This document shows positions 34,501 through 44,849 of a DNA stretch of 64,000 bases, in pieces. Source of the DNA: Quercus robur (Eukaryota; Streptophyta; Magnoliopsida; Fagales; Fagaceae); NCBI RefSeq assembly GCF_932294415.1, contig NC_065538.1, forward strand, positions 16,263,830 to 16,327,829. The letters run 5' to 3'. Both the position numbers and the translations under genes were made by a program. Each line of letters begins with the position of its first letter. Within the stretch, counting starts at the first letter, position 1. The notes beneath the pieces are model-generated. The model worked only from the letters and a program-made list of their open reading frames with translations. It did no database searches and was not told the origin of the DNA.

Positions 34501-35712
34501 AATGGATGTGAAAAATGCTTTCCTCAATGGAGACCTCCATGAAGAAGTGTACATGCAACCACCCTTGGCTATCCACACTCAGGCAATCAAGTTTGCCACC
34601 TTTGCCGTGCTCTTTATGGCCTCAAGCAGGCTCCTCGAGTTTGGTTTGAAAAGTTTAGCTCAGTTGTTGCTCAGTAGGGTTTCACTTCGAGTTCTCATGA
34701 CACTGCTCTCTTTGTTCGAAGATCCTCTACTGGTATCACTCTTATTCTTCTTTATGTTGATGATATGATTATTACTGGAAATGATTCTGCAGGTATCCGC
34801 TCTCTTCAGAACTTCCTTAGTCAGCATTTTGAGATGAAAGATCTGGGCACTTTCAGCTATTTTCTTGGGCTTGAGGTTACCTCATCCTCTGATGGATACT
34901 ATCTTTCCCAGGCTAAATATGCTTCTGATCTTCTCTCCAAAGCCGGTGTCACTGATAACAAGACTGTTTCCACTCCTTTGGAATACAATGCAAAACTCAC
35001 ACCCTTGGACGGTGAACCTATATCCGATGCTACTCGCTATCGTCAATTGGTTGGCAATTTGATCTATCTCACTGTTACTCGTCCGGATATTTCACATGCC
35101 GTGGGTATGGTTAGTAAGTTCATGGATGCACCTCGTTCTGTCCACTATGCTGCTATTATTCGAATTCTCCAATATGTCAAAGGCACACTTTATCATGGTC
35201 TGCATTACTCCTCTCGGTCTTCTCTCGAGCTTCATACTTATTCAAATGCTGACTGGGCAGGTGATCCGACTAATCGATGCTCTATCACAGGTTTCTGTTT
35301 CCTGTTAGGTACTTCTCTGGTCTCGTGGCGCAGCAAGAAGCAGGATGTGGTTTCCCGTTCTAGTATTGAGGCTGAGTATCATGCCCTTGCCGACACCACT
35401 TATGAGCTTGTTTGGCTTCGCTGGCTCTTGGCTGACATGGATGCTCCACAGCCTACTACCACTCCTCTTTATTGTGACAATCGTAGTGCTATCTACATTA
35501 CTCATAATGATGTCTTCCATGAACGCACTAAGCATATTGAGATCGACTACCACATCACTCGCCAACATCTTAAGAAAGGAAATCTCAAGTTATTCTCCAT
35601 CTCCTCTACTGACCAGCCTGCTGATATCTTTACCAAGACTCACCCGCCTAGTCGTCTTCGAGATCTTATATCCAAACTCCAGTTGGCTTCGTCCTTGCCA
35701 CCTCGAGTTTGA
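31578..35712 (+). pseudogene. Copia-2 gag-pol polyprotein (readable throughout, several stops)
   Basis: The start is Met 31578, with a TAA at its third codon. Gag (31590-32465) has a Copia gag fold signature (YHAWSQNM, LADRYN) and a zinc knuckle, CKFCHAKGHDISVC. The protease region near 32640 reads DTTCCNHMT. GAG-pre-integrase (LWHARLGHPS) is near 33030. Integrase runs 33120-33700 (YSDI, FRSDNAQEY, SQQNGRAERKH). Reverse transcriptase runs 34230-34900 ([38 protein letters not shown]). RNase H ends at 35712 (ADWAGDPTNRCS, SSIEAEYHALA, IEIDYHITRQHL, DIFTK). Premature stops are 31584 (TAA) and 31848, 32463, 33105, 33219 and 34675 (all TAG). Frame changes occur near 34365 and near 34565. It cannot make a full protein. 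Confidence 0.9.
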
Positions 35713-35719
35713 AGGGGGA

Positions 35720-35903
35720 TGTTAGTGTATAGCTTAGACTAGTTTAGCCCATTGGGCTTAGCCCAGTATACTGTACTTGTAATTTACTCCTTTTACTTGT
35801 ACTGCACACATATCTAGCCTATATAAGGCTCTCTATTGTACATTATTTTACACACATCAATATACAGACTATTCAGTCTTTCTCACACTTTATATTCTTA
35901 ACA
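35720..35903 (+). repeat. Copia-2 3' LTR (184 bp)
   Basis: Three substitutions relative to the 5' LTR (near 35754, 35815 and 35827). Preceded by the purine tract at about 35708-35719. Confidence 0.95.
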
Positions 35904-35908
35904 AACGA

Positions 35909-36700
35909 TATGCTGAGGATATTCTTAGTCGTGCCTCTATGAAGTCATGCAAACCAATCTCTACTCTCATGCCTGAAAATGGACGACACTTATCAGTTAC
36001 AATGAAGCTATAACCTGATCTATCTCACTATAGAAGCATGGTGGGAGCTCTTCAGTACTTAACATTTACCAAACCAGACCTTTCCTATAGTGTCAACTTT
36101 GCCTACCAATTCATGCATGCTCCTACTATAGGTCATTACAAGATGGTCAAACACATTCTTTGCTATGTTTGTGGCACCACTACCCTTGGGATAAGCATTC
36201 ATAAATCAAGCACCTTTGACTTGTATGGATTCTCTGATGCAGATTGGGCTGGCTGCCTAATCACTAGGTGATACATAACTGATTTTTGTACCTTTCTAGG
36301 TGGCAATTGCATTTCTTGGAGTGCCAAGAAACAATCCACAGTAGCCCGTTCGAGTGTTGAAGCTGAATATCAAGCTATGGCCTCCATTGCAGCATAATTA
36401 ACTTGGCTATGCTTCATTCTTCTAGATCTGGTATCCCATTGCCATGCCCTCCTATCTTACATTGTGATAATCTCAGTGCATTATACATGACTATGAATCC
36501 TGTCTTCCATGGTTGAACAAAGCACATTGAATTAGATTATCACAATGTACGTGAAAGAGTGGCTCTTGGTGCTCTTGAAACTTATTTTGTTCCTTCCAAA
36601 CACCAACTGGCAAACATTTTCACCAAGCCCCTATCCAAGGTATTATTCCTTGATTTAAGACTCAAACTGGGCCTTGTGTTTGACCCTCGTCATAGTTTGC
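35909..36700 (+). pseudogene. Copia-1 pol, 3' part (end of RT and RNase H)
   Basis: Picks up the Copia-1 frame right after the AACGA duplication: YAEDILSRASM, the YLTFTKPDLSY block, then RNase H with [32 protein letters not shown] and a late NIFTKPLS. Several stops interrupt it (near 36011, 36269, 36397 and 36500-36560). It is the distal half of the gene split by Copia-2. Confidence 0.85.
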
Positions 36701-36717
36701 GGGGGAGTGAAAACATA

Positions 36718-36989
36718 ACAGATATGGAATTTACAACAAAGTCAACATCAGCAGATTTGGAAAGGTACTGATATGGAAGCTACTGCAGAATCTGCTGCAA
36801 CAGATTTGGAAAGCTTCTGAATCAACTCTTCTCTGCATCATATCTTCCACAATTCCAGCCGCTAACAATGTAATATAACAGCTACTGTGTATTAAATTCT
36901 CACTGATTCAGCATGTATTCCACCTATATATGTAAATACAAAATCTCTCTCTAACGCATCTTGAGATAGAGTTTCTCAATTTGTCTTTA
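36718..36989 (+). repeat. Copia-1 3' LTR (272 bp)
   Basis: Matches 26965-27267 with about twelve substitutions and lacks its 25-bp internal duplication. Followed by GATTA. Confidence 0.85.
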
Positions 36990-37290
36990 GATTAGAGGAG
37001 TAGAATAAGGCTGCTATTATGGGATTTGTTTTGGAATTTATTTACTCATGCAAGGTCAATATGACATGAGTTCACTTGAATCTTCTTAAAGGAAAGAGTC
37101 ATTGGGGTAGGCACTATTCCCTCAGATTTCTCTTGGTCTTTGAGGAAGATTTTGAAATCAAGATAAATAACAAGGCCAGTCATCAAGTTCATGGCACGTT
37201 TAGGTGGAACTGTCTCCCTTGGCATGACTATTGGCATCTAAATGACACTGTTGAGTTTTTTCCTTCGATATGGCTATCAGGTAGTGTATG
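36990..37290 (+). pseudogene. LINE-C ORF2 remains, right part (zf-RVT)
   Basis: Continuation of the LINE at 25270-26964 beyond the Copia insertion. Joining the two sides gives the well-known LINE sequence type with RRLEE followed by NKAA. Further on, a zf-RVT-like domain reads FRWNCLPWHDYWHLND, with a stop and frameshifts before it. The remainder of the LINE tail is not recognised. Confidence 0.65.
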
Positions 37291-37744
37291 ATGCGTCTTT
37301 CGTGGAAAATTTAGGTGGAACTGTCTCCCTTGGAAAATTTATTATTATTTTCCTTTAAGAATGTGTTTTTCTTGTTAACTTTACTCACATATGACATAAT
37401 TTTTTTCATTAATATTTCTTTACTTATAGTTGAACAGTTGACATGTTATATATTTATATTATGTAATGAAGATATTAAGAATGTGCATTACTTGATTTTG
37501 ATATATATATATATATATATATATAAAAGTATAATTTGTTTTAATAGTTATATCGAAATGGTATATTGAAATAGGCTGTTATCAAAATATTTTGTTCCTA
37601 TGAACAAACCGAAATGGAGGAAGGATTAATCTATGAAGGTCATACTTACGAAAATTAGACCGGAGATCAAAACTAGAATAGAAAGTGGTGGTCAATTTTG
37701 TAACTCTATACAAAACAAGGCTCTTCCTTGCTTATGATTTGGGT
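37291..37744. other. No gene seen; TA and ATT microsatellites
   Basis: Contains an (AT)n run at 37501-37525; an (ATT)n run follows at 37759-37777. A short local repeat, TTTAGGTGGAACTGTCTCCC, occurs here (near 37309) and in the preceding LINE (near 37199). Confidence 0.6.
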
Positions 37745-38371
37745 AGAGTCCTCTGAGATTATTATTATTATTATTATGTCTTTTATAGACTTTTATTGCT
37801 GGTTCTCTGTGGATTCTCTACTTCAATAATTCTTCTTTTAGTATTATTTTAAAATATTTATAATGAGGTGCTCGATCATTCAACAAAAAAATATTCAAGA
37901 ACTATAAAACGAAATCGAATAGGGGGGACACATTTATAAAACCTGTTTTCTCAAGACTTTTATTTTGATTCTTCATAATTCAATTCATGATGTAAATTTT
38001 ATAATAGCAGCTGGTAAGGGTACTTATCAATTCTTCAAGTCTTGAGTTTGACTTTAATTTAAAATATGAAAACAACCAAAGCTTAAGCTTATCGACAGCT
38101 CAAATGCCCTTGAAAGTTGAAAAGTTTAAACTATAAAATAGAAATCATAACTTCAGTCAAGTCAAAAGAAGAAAATATTGAATATGGCGAAGTCCATTAA
38201 TTCACTCCATTAATTGTATAAAATTCAAGAAGATGACATTGCAAAATGTTACAAAGATTTCATCCATTCATCCCACGAATAATCAAACATTACATTCAAA
38301 CTATGCGGCATTTCCCATACCAATCTAGTTAAAATATGTGTTTCTAAAAAACTAAAACCCCCCACAAATCT

Positions 38372-38381
38372 TTTATATATA
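38372..38381 (+). promoter_or_regulatory. TATA box of the cysteine-rich peptide gene
   Basis: TTTATATATA lies 58-67 bases before the ATG, followed by GGGTTCACCCTACACC, which is shared with the paralogous copy. Confidence 0.55.
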
Positions 38382-38438
38382 GGGTTCACCCTACACCATA
38401 TTTTGTTCATCTTAGCAAATATATCTTTCTTATAAGCA

Positions 38439-38761
38439 ATGGCACCTAAGGCTTTGAGTTCTAGTTTGGTGACCCTTCTCATATTTGCCATCATCTTGTC
38501 CCCGATATCAACATGTGATGCAGTTAGGTTTACTCAACGAGGTATATATATAAATAATTCATCATCAATGTTTATATATATATGTGTGTTACTCTTACTA
38601 ATCGGGACAAGATTTTAAGTTTGATTTTCATTTTTGTTTTGCTTGCAGCTTCGGGACCAATATGTCCTGCTTGTGTTTGTTGCACACCTGCACCACCTGG
38701 CTCTTGTTGTCAGTGTTGTGCAACTCCTGTTGAAACTCAGTCTGAGAATAGCTCTCCATGA
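38439..38761 (+). CDS. Small secreted cysteine-rich peptide (71 residues, two exons)
   Basis: Exon 1 is 38439-38541, the intron starts GTATAT and ends CTTGCAG, and exon 2 is 38649-38761; together 71 codons. Residues 1-28 look like a signal peptide (basic Lys4, hydrophobic SLVTLLIFAIIL, then STCDA). The predicted mature part, about 43 residues, has eight cysteines spaced C-x2-C-x-CC-x7-CC-x-CC (CPACVCC at 40-46, SCCQCC at 53-58), with a PAPPG turn between the two clusters and an acidic, Ser-rich tail. Paired cysteines suggest either a disulfide-locked extracellular peptide or a metal-binding one. I do not recognise a named family and give no function. The splice sites, the TATA box, and the conservation of the cysteines in the broken paralogue support a real gene. 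No other host gene is adjacent. Confidence 0.75.
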
Positions 38762-39985
38762 TACTATTTACATATTTCAGGACTCCTGAGAGCCAAATTT
38801 CAAGAAAAAAAGTTGTTTGTACAATGGTGACGTAGTTTCAATGTTTTATTATGTTGTAATAATTTGCTACCAAATATATCAACGTTTTAATTATGAATTT
38901 CTGCAATTGAATATTGTTCATTTATTTTGGCTTTAAGAGATGGAAACTCTGTTGTCCATGCTCATGCAAAGTTTGCTACTGTGATTAGGTCTAGTATGTG
39001 TTGTAATAAATTCTCCCTCCTTCCTTTTTTGGAGGTGTATGTGTGTGGTGGTTGAATGTTTCCTGTGCTTCTGTATAATGAAGTTATGACTTATATCCAA
39101 AAAAAAAGTGTCACTGTATTGTAATTTGCTGCCAAATATATCAATCTTTGTGTGATATTCTAATTCTATTATTCGTTTCAAAAGGAGCTGATAGCAGATT
39201 TTCAATAATAAAAGTAGTATCTGTAATTTGTTACTAAGTTACACTATGTTAGTATGTTGTGATTCGGACTTTCTCATGATCGATCTATGTTGCTTTTTAC
39301 CAAATATATCAATTTTCTTTTGCGATATATGTATAAACTTACAATTATTGTTTATGCATTTGTTACGTATACATTACTATTCATTTGACAAAGGGAACTA
39401 GTGAACTTAATTATTTTGGTAGCTGTGTGTGATGGGCTTGGATATGCAAATTTGGATTTTTTATTGGGCTTTAGTTGGGGGTGTTCATTAAGTCAAAGGT
39501 GTGTGTGGGTTGTGTAGGTTTATCTTACATGTGAAAGATGCTTAGGTTATGTCAAAGGGAATGAACAAGACCACCCCCTTACAACATGTGATCTGCACAT
39601 GTAACAGGCAAGTCTATGATACTTTTTTGTTTAACCAAAAAGTTATTCCAAAGGTCCCTACCATGTTTGAGAGAAGTTCATTTCGAATTGATTTGCTTAG
39701 TTGGGTCCATCCGCAAGCCCGTGGATAGTGCTTGGGTCCTGACCCAAAGGTTCTTTGTGATCCAGGTTGGGATACACTAGGCCCAATCCCCTTCGCTAAA
39801 TTTCTTTGATTAAGACATTACTAAAACTACTATAGCTCAATTCCACCAATCTTTCTTCATTTACAAATTGAGAAATAGGTTGACTATCTTTCTCAAAAAG
39901 AGAAAAAAGAAAAAATAAAAAATAAAAAAAATAAAAAAAAAAAAAAAATAAAGGTTGACTATCATTAACGCTCGGAGCACTAAGT

Positions 39986-41129
39986 TTTGACTTGTGATTA
40001 GACATTGGCACTGATTTCTTACAATTTTGTAATGGAAATTGTAGTGTAACAAAGATTATCATTCCACCGAGAAAAGGAAAAAAAAAATCAAAAGCACTAA
40101 TAATATATAGAAAAATATTATTTAAACTAGCACAAATAAAGTTTGGTAAAATTCAATAATTAAAAACACTAGGGCATCGGGGTTTGTATATCTATATCGT
40201 TAAGCATTCACTACCAATCCAATTTTAGTACACAATTGGATAAGTAAACACATAAACTATTTTATTGGAAAATTTAGAAAAAAAACTTGATTAATAAAAC
40301 ACTCTTTAGTTGATTATATTCATCAATTGTTCCAACGATTTAGTCTAGAAAATAATAGTTTTGCTAGAAAAACTCAAGAAAATTGCATACCCTGGAGGCA
40401 ATACTATGGCAAAAGTAATATCTAATAAGATTACCACATTTTGCTAGAGAGACTATAAAACCCTATTCTAACAATAAGAAAATTGAAGAATATACTTATG
40501 AAAGAATTAGCGATTAAATATCATTCTAACAAAACAATTATGAAAAGAGAACAATTGATTTCAATAATCAAAATGTTATAGACATGCTTGGATTGATAAG
40601 TGAACAACTTATAAGATTGGGGATTCACCCCTAACCCTAACTTAGGTTCTTAATTAAGCTTCCATAGAAAATAAAAACTCTCAAAAATTGATAAAAAAAA
40701 AAAGGTTTTCTAGCAAGCAATAGCGTGGCTACCCTTGTATCCTTTTATTATTTATAACTTTCAAAACCCTAAAACCCATGCTTCCCAAAAAGAGAAAACA
40801 AATGTCAATTTCCCTTTTTTAGCAATGGGTCAAGTTCCATGTCTGTATGTTTCTGGTCTGTGTTCATCACATAGTACGACACAGTTTTGCTTTCTTCTCT
40901 TAAATCTTGCCTATTGTGCTACATTTTTAATCATCTTTGAACAAAGGCTATAGTGCTACACTATAGTTTAGCTTATTATATTCAACAGTTTTGATAAATA
41001 AGAAAAGAAACTAGCAACATAAACATTTACATATATATGTTCTTCCTGAATACCTATTACGGAGGTCCAATGACAAGCCCAAGTTGATTTTAGTCTAGGC
41101 CCTAAGGGGTCAAGAATTAAAGACATAAA
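39986..41129. other. No gene seen
   Basis: AT-rich sequence. Short ORFs here have no recognisable family or composition. Confidence 0.5.
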
Positions 41130-41615
41130 ATAAAGGCTAAAATCTAAAACTAACCCTTTAAGTTTTACCTTTTGTCACTTCAGTCTTCTAAGTTTCAGTT
41201 TTGTTATTTCAATCCTCTAAGTTTCAAATTTGTCAACTCAATCCTTCGTTATCCTTTGGTTAAGTGTTGCCATTTACTAAACAAAACGATGTTGTTTTGG
41301 ATTTTTTTTATTTCTTAATTTAATTTTACTGAAAAACATTAATTAACCAAAAAAACAAAATAAAAAAAACTAAGGGCTCAGGGAACAACGTCGTTCTCTT
41401 GCCCAGTGAAATTCAAAAACTATCCTAATACCCTAATTGAGAAATTTGGGGGAGAAACAAATAGGGGGAAAGAGAGAGAGTGAGAGATCGATTGGGGTAG
41501 AGAAAGAAACTGAGAGACTGAGAAAGGGAGATATTTGAAATTGTGAGGGAAAGAAAGATCGAGACCGAGACTGAGAGAGAAAGAGATATCAGGAAAGGGG
41601 AAGGAGAGATCGGAA

Positions 41616-41717
41616 ATGAGAAGAGGGAATTTGCAGTGTCTCCATCTGCTCCGGCAGGTTAGGTTCTACTCTGCCGCTTCAAGAGGCAGCTCTGGCTTCG
41701 GCTCTGACCAAGTATAG
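41616..41717 (+). pseudogene. Captured-looking exon, possible mitochondrial presequence
   Basis: A 33-codon frame, MRRGNLQCLHLLRQ then VRFYSAASRGSSG, ends at a TAG at 41715-41717. It is rich in Arg, Ser and Leu with no acid residue in the first 30, and has an RxxFYS/A-like cleavage pattern, as in plant mitochondrial presequences. A GA-rich leader precedes it, and a good splice donor (GGTAAGTTC) follows at about 41724. It may be the first exon of a host gene picked up by the MULE. The parent gene is unknown, and this is an inference from composition only. Confidence 0.35.
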
Positions 41718-42238
41718 ATTTGGGTAAGTTCTGAAAACCCAAAATTTTTGCTTTGCATTATTTTGGGTATAGTTAGTAGTAGATGGGTTTTGTGTTAGAT
41801 TTTGCGGTGCATTCTTTAAAGCTGGTGAATTTTTCTATTGAAGAGTAACTTTATTTCATTTGTTTGTTTATGTTGGATTTTGTTGACTAATGGGTGAGAT
41901 TAAATGTTTTGGGATAATCTATCTTAAATTTATGTTTTTTTTTTTTTTGGTGGATAATCTACTTATTTGTCTGTTTGTTAAACATCTTCACATGGAGTTT
42001 TATTATCTCGAAATAACTTGGTCCACACTTGGAGTTGTTTACTACATGGGGTACTTAGCATTTAGCACTATATTTTTCTGCTGATATTTTGGTGTGTGTG
42101 GGGTACTTAACACTGTCTTTGTTGACTAAAATGTTGTGCTATGTGTTGCCTTTTTAATTTACAACTGTCATAGGAAAGATGCTTGGTCAGAATTTTACAT
42201 TGTTTATTTATTATAATGGAGTATTACACCACTCGATT

Positions 42239-42781
42239 AAGAGGTAGTATATAGGTGGTAAGGTGAAAGTTTGTGATTATGTGGATTTAGACTGCTTTTC
42301 TATACCAAAGGTTAAGCATTATGATGTGGAGTTGGGGGTATCGGATTATGTCCAGATTTATTTTGTTGTGAGTGGGTTCGATCTTCACAATGGTCCAAGA
42401 TATTTGTCCAATGATGCTGATACTTAGGAACTATTTAAGTGTCTTGACCCCATTGATCCTAAAATAGACATTTATGTAGAACATAAAACCCCTATTCAGA
42501 AACAAATGTTTATTAGGGATGTCAGTGTTGTTGATGCTGCAAATTTGGTTGGTTGTGGTATTGGTGTGGAGGATGTGGATGTGGATGTTGATGATGATGA
42601 TTATGATGTTGATGTGGAGGATGGGGATGATGCTCTTGTTGATGATGAGTTTGAGGAGGGTGGTAATTTGGTGGATGTAGGGAATGATGCTAAGGGTCAT
42701 GACGCGAATGGTGCCATGGGGGATGTGACTTATGAATGGTATGACTCTAACTGTGATGACCCAACCAATGAAAAGTTATGA
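42239..42781 (+). pseudogene. MULE transposase N-terminal fragment (PB1-like region, acidic linker)
   Basis: The frame GGKVKVCDYVDLDCFSI, then a HYDVELG block and PKIDIYVEHKTP, matches the N-terminal part of plant MuDR-type transposases, which ends in an (I/V)DIY(V/I)EH motif. A TAG at 42425-42427 breaks it. A very acidic Asp/Val-rich linker follows (42570-42660) and ends near YEWYDSNCDD, also usual before the DNA-binding region. The zinc-finger and catalytic domains are missing. Confidence 0.6.
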
Positions 42782-43149
42782 AGTTACTATGAATGAATAT
42801 GATGGCAACACTTGTCAACCCACTAGCCCACATGATAGCCAGCCCTCGCAAGAACCCACACCTAATATTGCCTATCATCCATTGTCATACCCTCCTAATT
42901 TTGCAAAACAATAATTATCCCACCTAGTTCTACTTCCAACTCTTTTTAATTGGCCATTAGATGAAATTCTAAGTGAATCTGACTATGCATCCTCAATACT
43001 CATAAAAAATGGCAAACACATTCAAGGGAATTTAAATAATTACTATCATGTTTTAATCTTAAACTCACATCATGGCAACATAAAAAACCAGTTAGGAAAA
43101 AGGATTATACATTCATGCAATATCCATACGGTGGAAGAGAAGACTCTTG

Positions 43150-44181
43150 GTGGAAGTCCTAAGGGTAAAGGAAAAAAGAAGAACTAGGAGAGGGAGACTG
43201 AGTTTCACTCAATACCTTGAGTCTCAGGAAGACCAAGATATGACAAGACTATTCTACTTCACTAGAATTCAAGAGAGGAGAAGAGAGGGGGTTTTGGTGT
43301 CTTGGAATAGAGGAGAATGAGGGTTTATATAGTAGTAGTTGAGGAAATATGAATGGAAGGCCATCTAATGAGGGTTGACAAAGAATCATGAACCTAGACC
43401 TCATTTTAGCCTTTGGGGAAAACTGGTGCATCAAATGTAGAGATTGGTGGGAGTGAGGAGCAAGCAAAATTCGATCTGTAGAGCCAACTTCAAAAAATCA
43501 TATCTTACTCAATTCTGATCGAAATTATCTCAGTCTTGTGCTCAAATTAAAGCCCTAGATGTCTAATTTTTAGGAAAATTAACTTCATTCACAAATTTAA
43601 AATATCCTGAGAGATATCAACGAAATGAAGAGCAAAGGTCATTTGTTAGAAAACAATTTCAGCATAATTAGCATTAATAGTTCCCAAATTAGTTTCCAAT
43701 TAACATTAATAGGCTGCAATTACTTTCATTTCAAACTTAATTAGTTCCAAATTTACCCTAATTAAAAGATAATTGCACAAATTACTCATTAAATAATTAA
43801 TGTTTAATTATCTAGTTAATTAGATGTGTGCAACCCTACTACAAAATGTAATCCTAACAAATCAAATTATAACATATCATTGATTTCAAATTGATTATAT
43901 TTATAACCAATTGAAATCAATTTTTCATAATCACATATAGTCAGACTTAATTTGTAATAGTACATCTCAGCCATTAAAACTTGATTTGATGATAACTTTC
44001 AATCTGGTAGTCCAATTAGGGCTTATGACCAATGAATTTGATCGTTACAACATCAAGATCATTTTGGTGAAATGAGATTAAGGATCTAATGACCAGAATT
44101 AAAATGCATATTTCCAAGGCAAAATTACCCTTTTACCCTCTAGGTGAGGTTAAATGCGGGTTGCAAAATGAGGTGTCAACA
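43150..44181 (-). mobile_element. Putative LTR on the minus strand
   Basis: Read on the minus strand it begins TGTTGACACCTCATTTTGC at 44181, a start common among plant LTRs. It has a TATA box (CTATATAAACCC) at about 43322-43333 and a CT-rich leader after it. The far end and the target duplication are not found, so it may be truncated. No coding part. Confidence 0.45.
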
Positions 44182-44849
44182 AATAGATCCTACCACACAT
44201 AATAACATCTTAATAAATGAATAGTTAAGTTATATTTTCAAATGGGTATAAGAATTGATTGAGTGTGGTTGTACTTATTATTTAATATGTAATATGATAA
44301 TGTAACATGTTGGAATTGGAGAAGTAAATCTTGGGTTTTACACCACATTCTTATAGAATTTAATATCTTCTAAAAATTCTTTAAAAAAAATTTCTTAAAA
44401 TTACGGTAATTACCACCAATATAATAGATATTAGTTTTCATTTTCATAGTCTTTTTTAGTTTGTGCTTTGTTTGCCCACAAGTTCAAATTCTGGTTTGAA
44501 AAAGGGATCTACACAAACTAGAGTTAGAGGCCTAGTTTGCTTGGGTTATGTCACCTTGATTTAACCTAATGTTGATTCTTTATGGTTTGCAATTCCAACA
44601 AACAAGACTAATTGTAACAAGTGATTTAAGAAGGGATGGAACATTTGGGAAATTGTCTGTTGTGATTGAACAAGGTTGATTCATGCTAATAGTGCCGGCT
44701 CAATGTTATAATTAATTGATATGGTCGCGTATGGTCCCAAGTAAAAAAAAGGCCCCCAAATTTCATCCATTAGGGTTATTTCTTTCATTGTAATAGTATT
44801 AATTAAGTCTGAATATTAACTAATAAATAAAATAATGTTTTTTATCAAA
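44182..44849. other. No gene seen
   Basis: AT-rich. A fragment near 44695-44765 (GCCGGCTC ... GGCCCCCAAA) resembles a piece of a hAT terminal region, too short to name. Confidence 0.4.

Larger units (their letters stand above)
30756..35903 (+). mobile_element. Inner Ty1/copia retrotransposon (Copia-2), 5148 bp
   Basis: Two 184-bp LTRs with TG/CA ends flank a gag-pol region in the same orientation as Copia-1. The target duplication AACGA is perfect (30751-30755 and 35904-35908). The LTRs differ at only three positions. A primer-binding site TGGTATCAGAGCC follows the 5' LTR, and a GAAGGGGGA purine tract precedes the 3' LTR. It inserted into the reverse transcriptase of Copia-1 and is therefore younger, which agrees with its more similar LTRs. 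Confidence 0.95.
26965..36989 (+). mobile_element. Outer Ty1/copia retrotransposon (Copia-1), split by Copia-2
   Basis: Two LTRs (26965-27267 and 36718-36989) flank gag-pol remains, with the primer-binding site TGGTATCAGAGC directly after the 5' LTR and a GGGGGAG purine tract before the 3' LTR. GATTA occurs on both sides (26960-26964 and 36990-36994) and gives the target duplication. The LTRs differ by about a dozen substitutions plus small indels, including a 25-bp duplication in the 5' LTR. Copia-2 lies inside its reverse transcriptase. Removing the inner element leaves an element of about 4.9 kb, the usual Copia size. Confidence 0.9.
37745..39985. repeat. Dispersed 2-kb duplication, copy B
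   Basis: The partner of 17130-19120, about 20.6 kb away and in direct orientation. Copy B has extra A-rich sequence near 39900-39950 and carries the intact peptide gene. Confidence 0.85.
41130..42960 (+). mobile_element. Decayed Mutator-like element (left part)
   Basis: Starts with a stretch of repeated TCTAAGTTTCA words (41160-41260), typical of MULE terminal regions. It is followed by a GA-rich leader, a captured-looking exon and an N-terminal transposase fragment. The catalytic part of the transposase and a matching right terminus were not found, so the element is internally or terminally deleted. Confidence 0.45.

Noticed and set aside
42506..42781. Very acidic 92-codon ORF as a separate gene
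   Set aside because: It continues the frame of the MULE transposase N-terminus after a stop and matches the acidic linker expected there.
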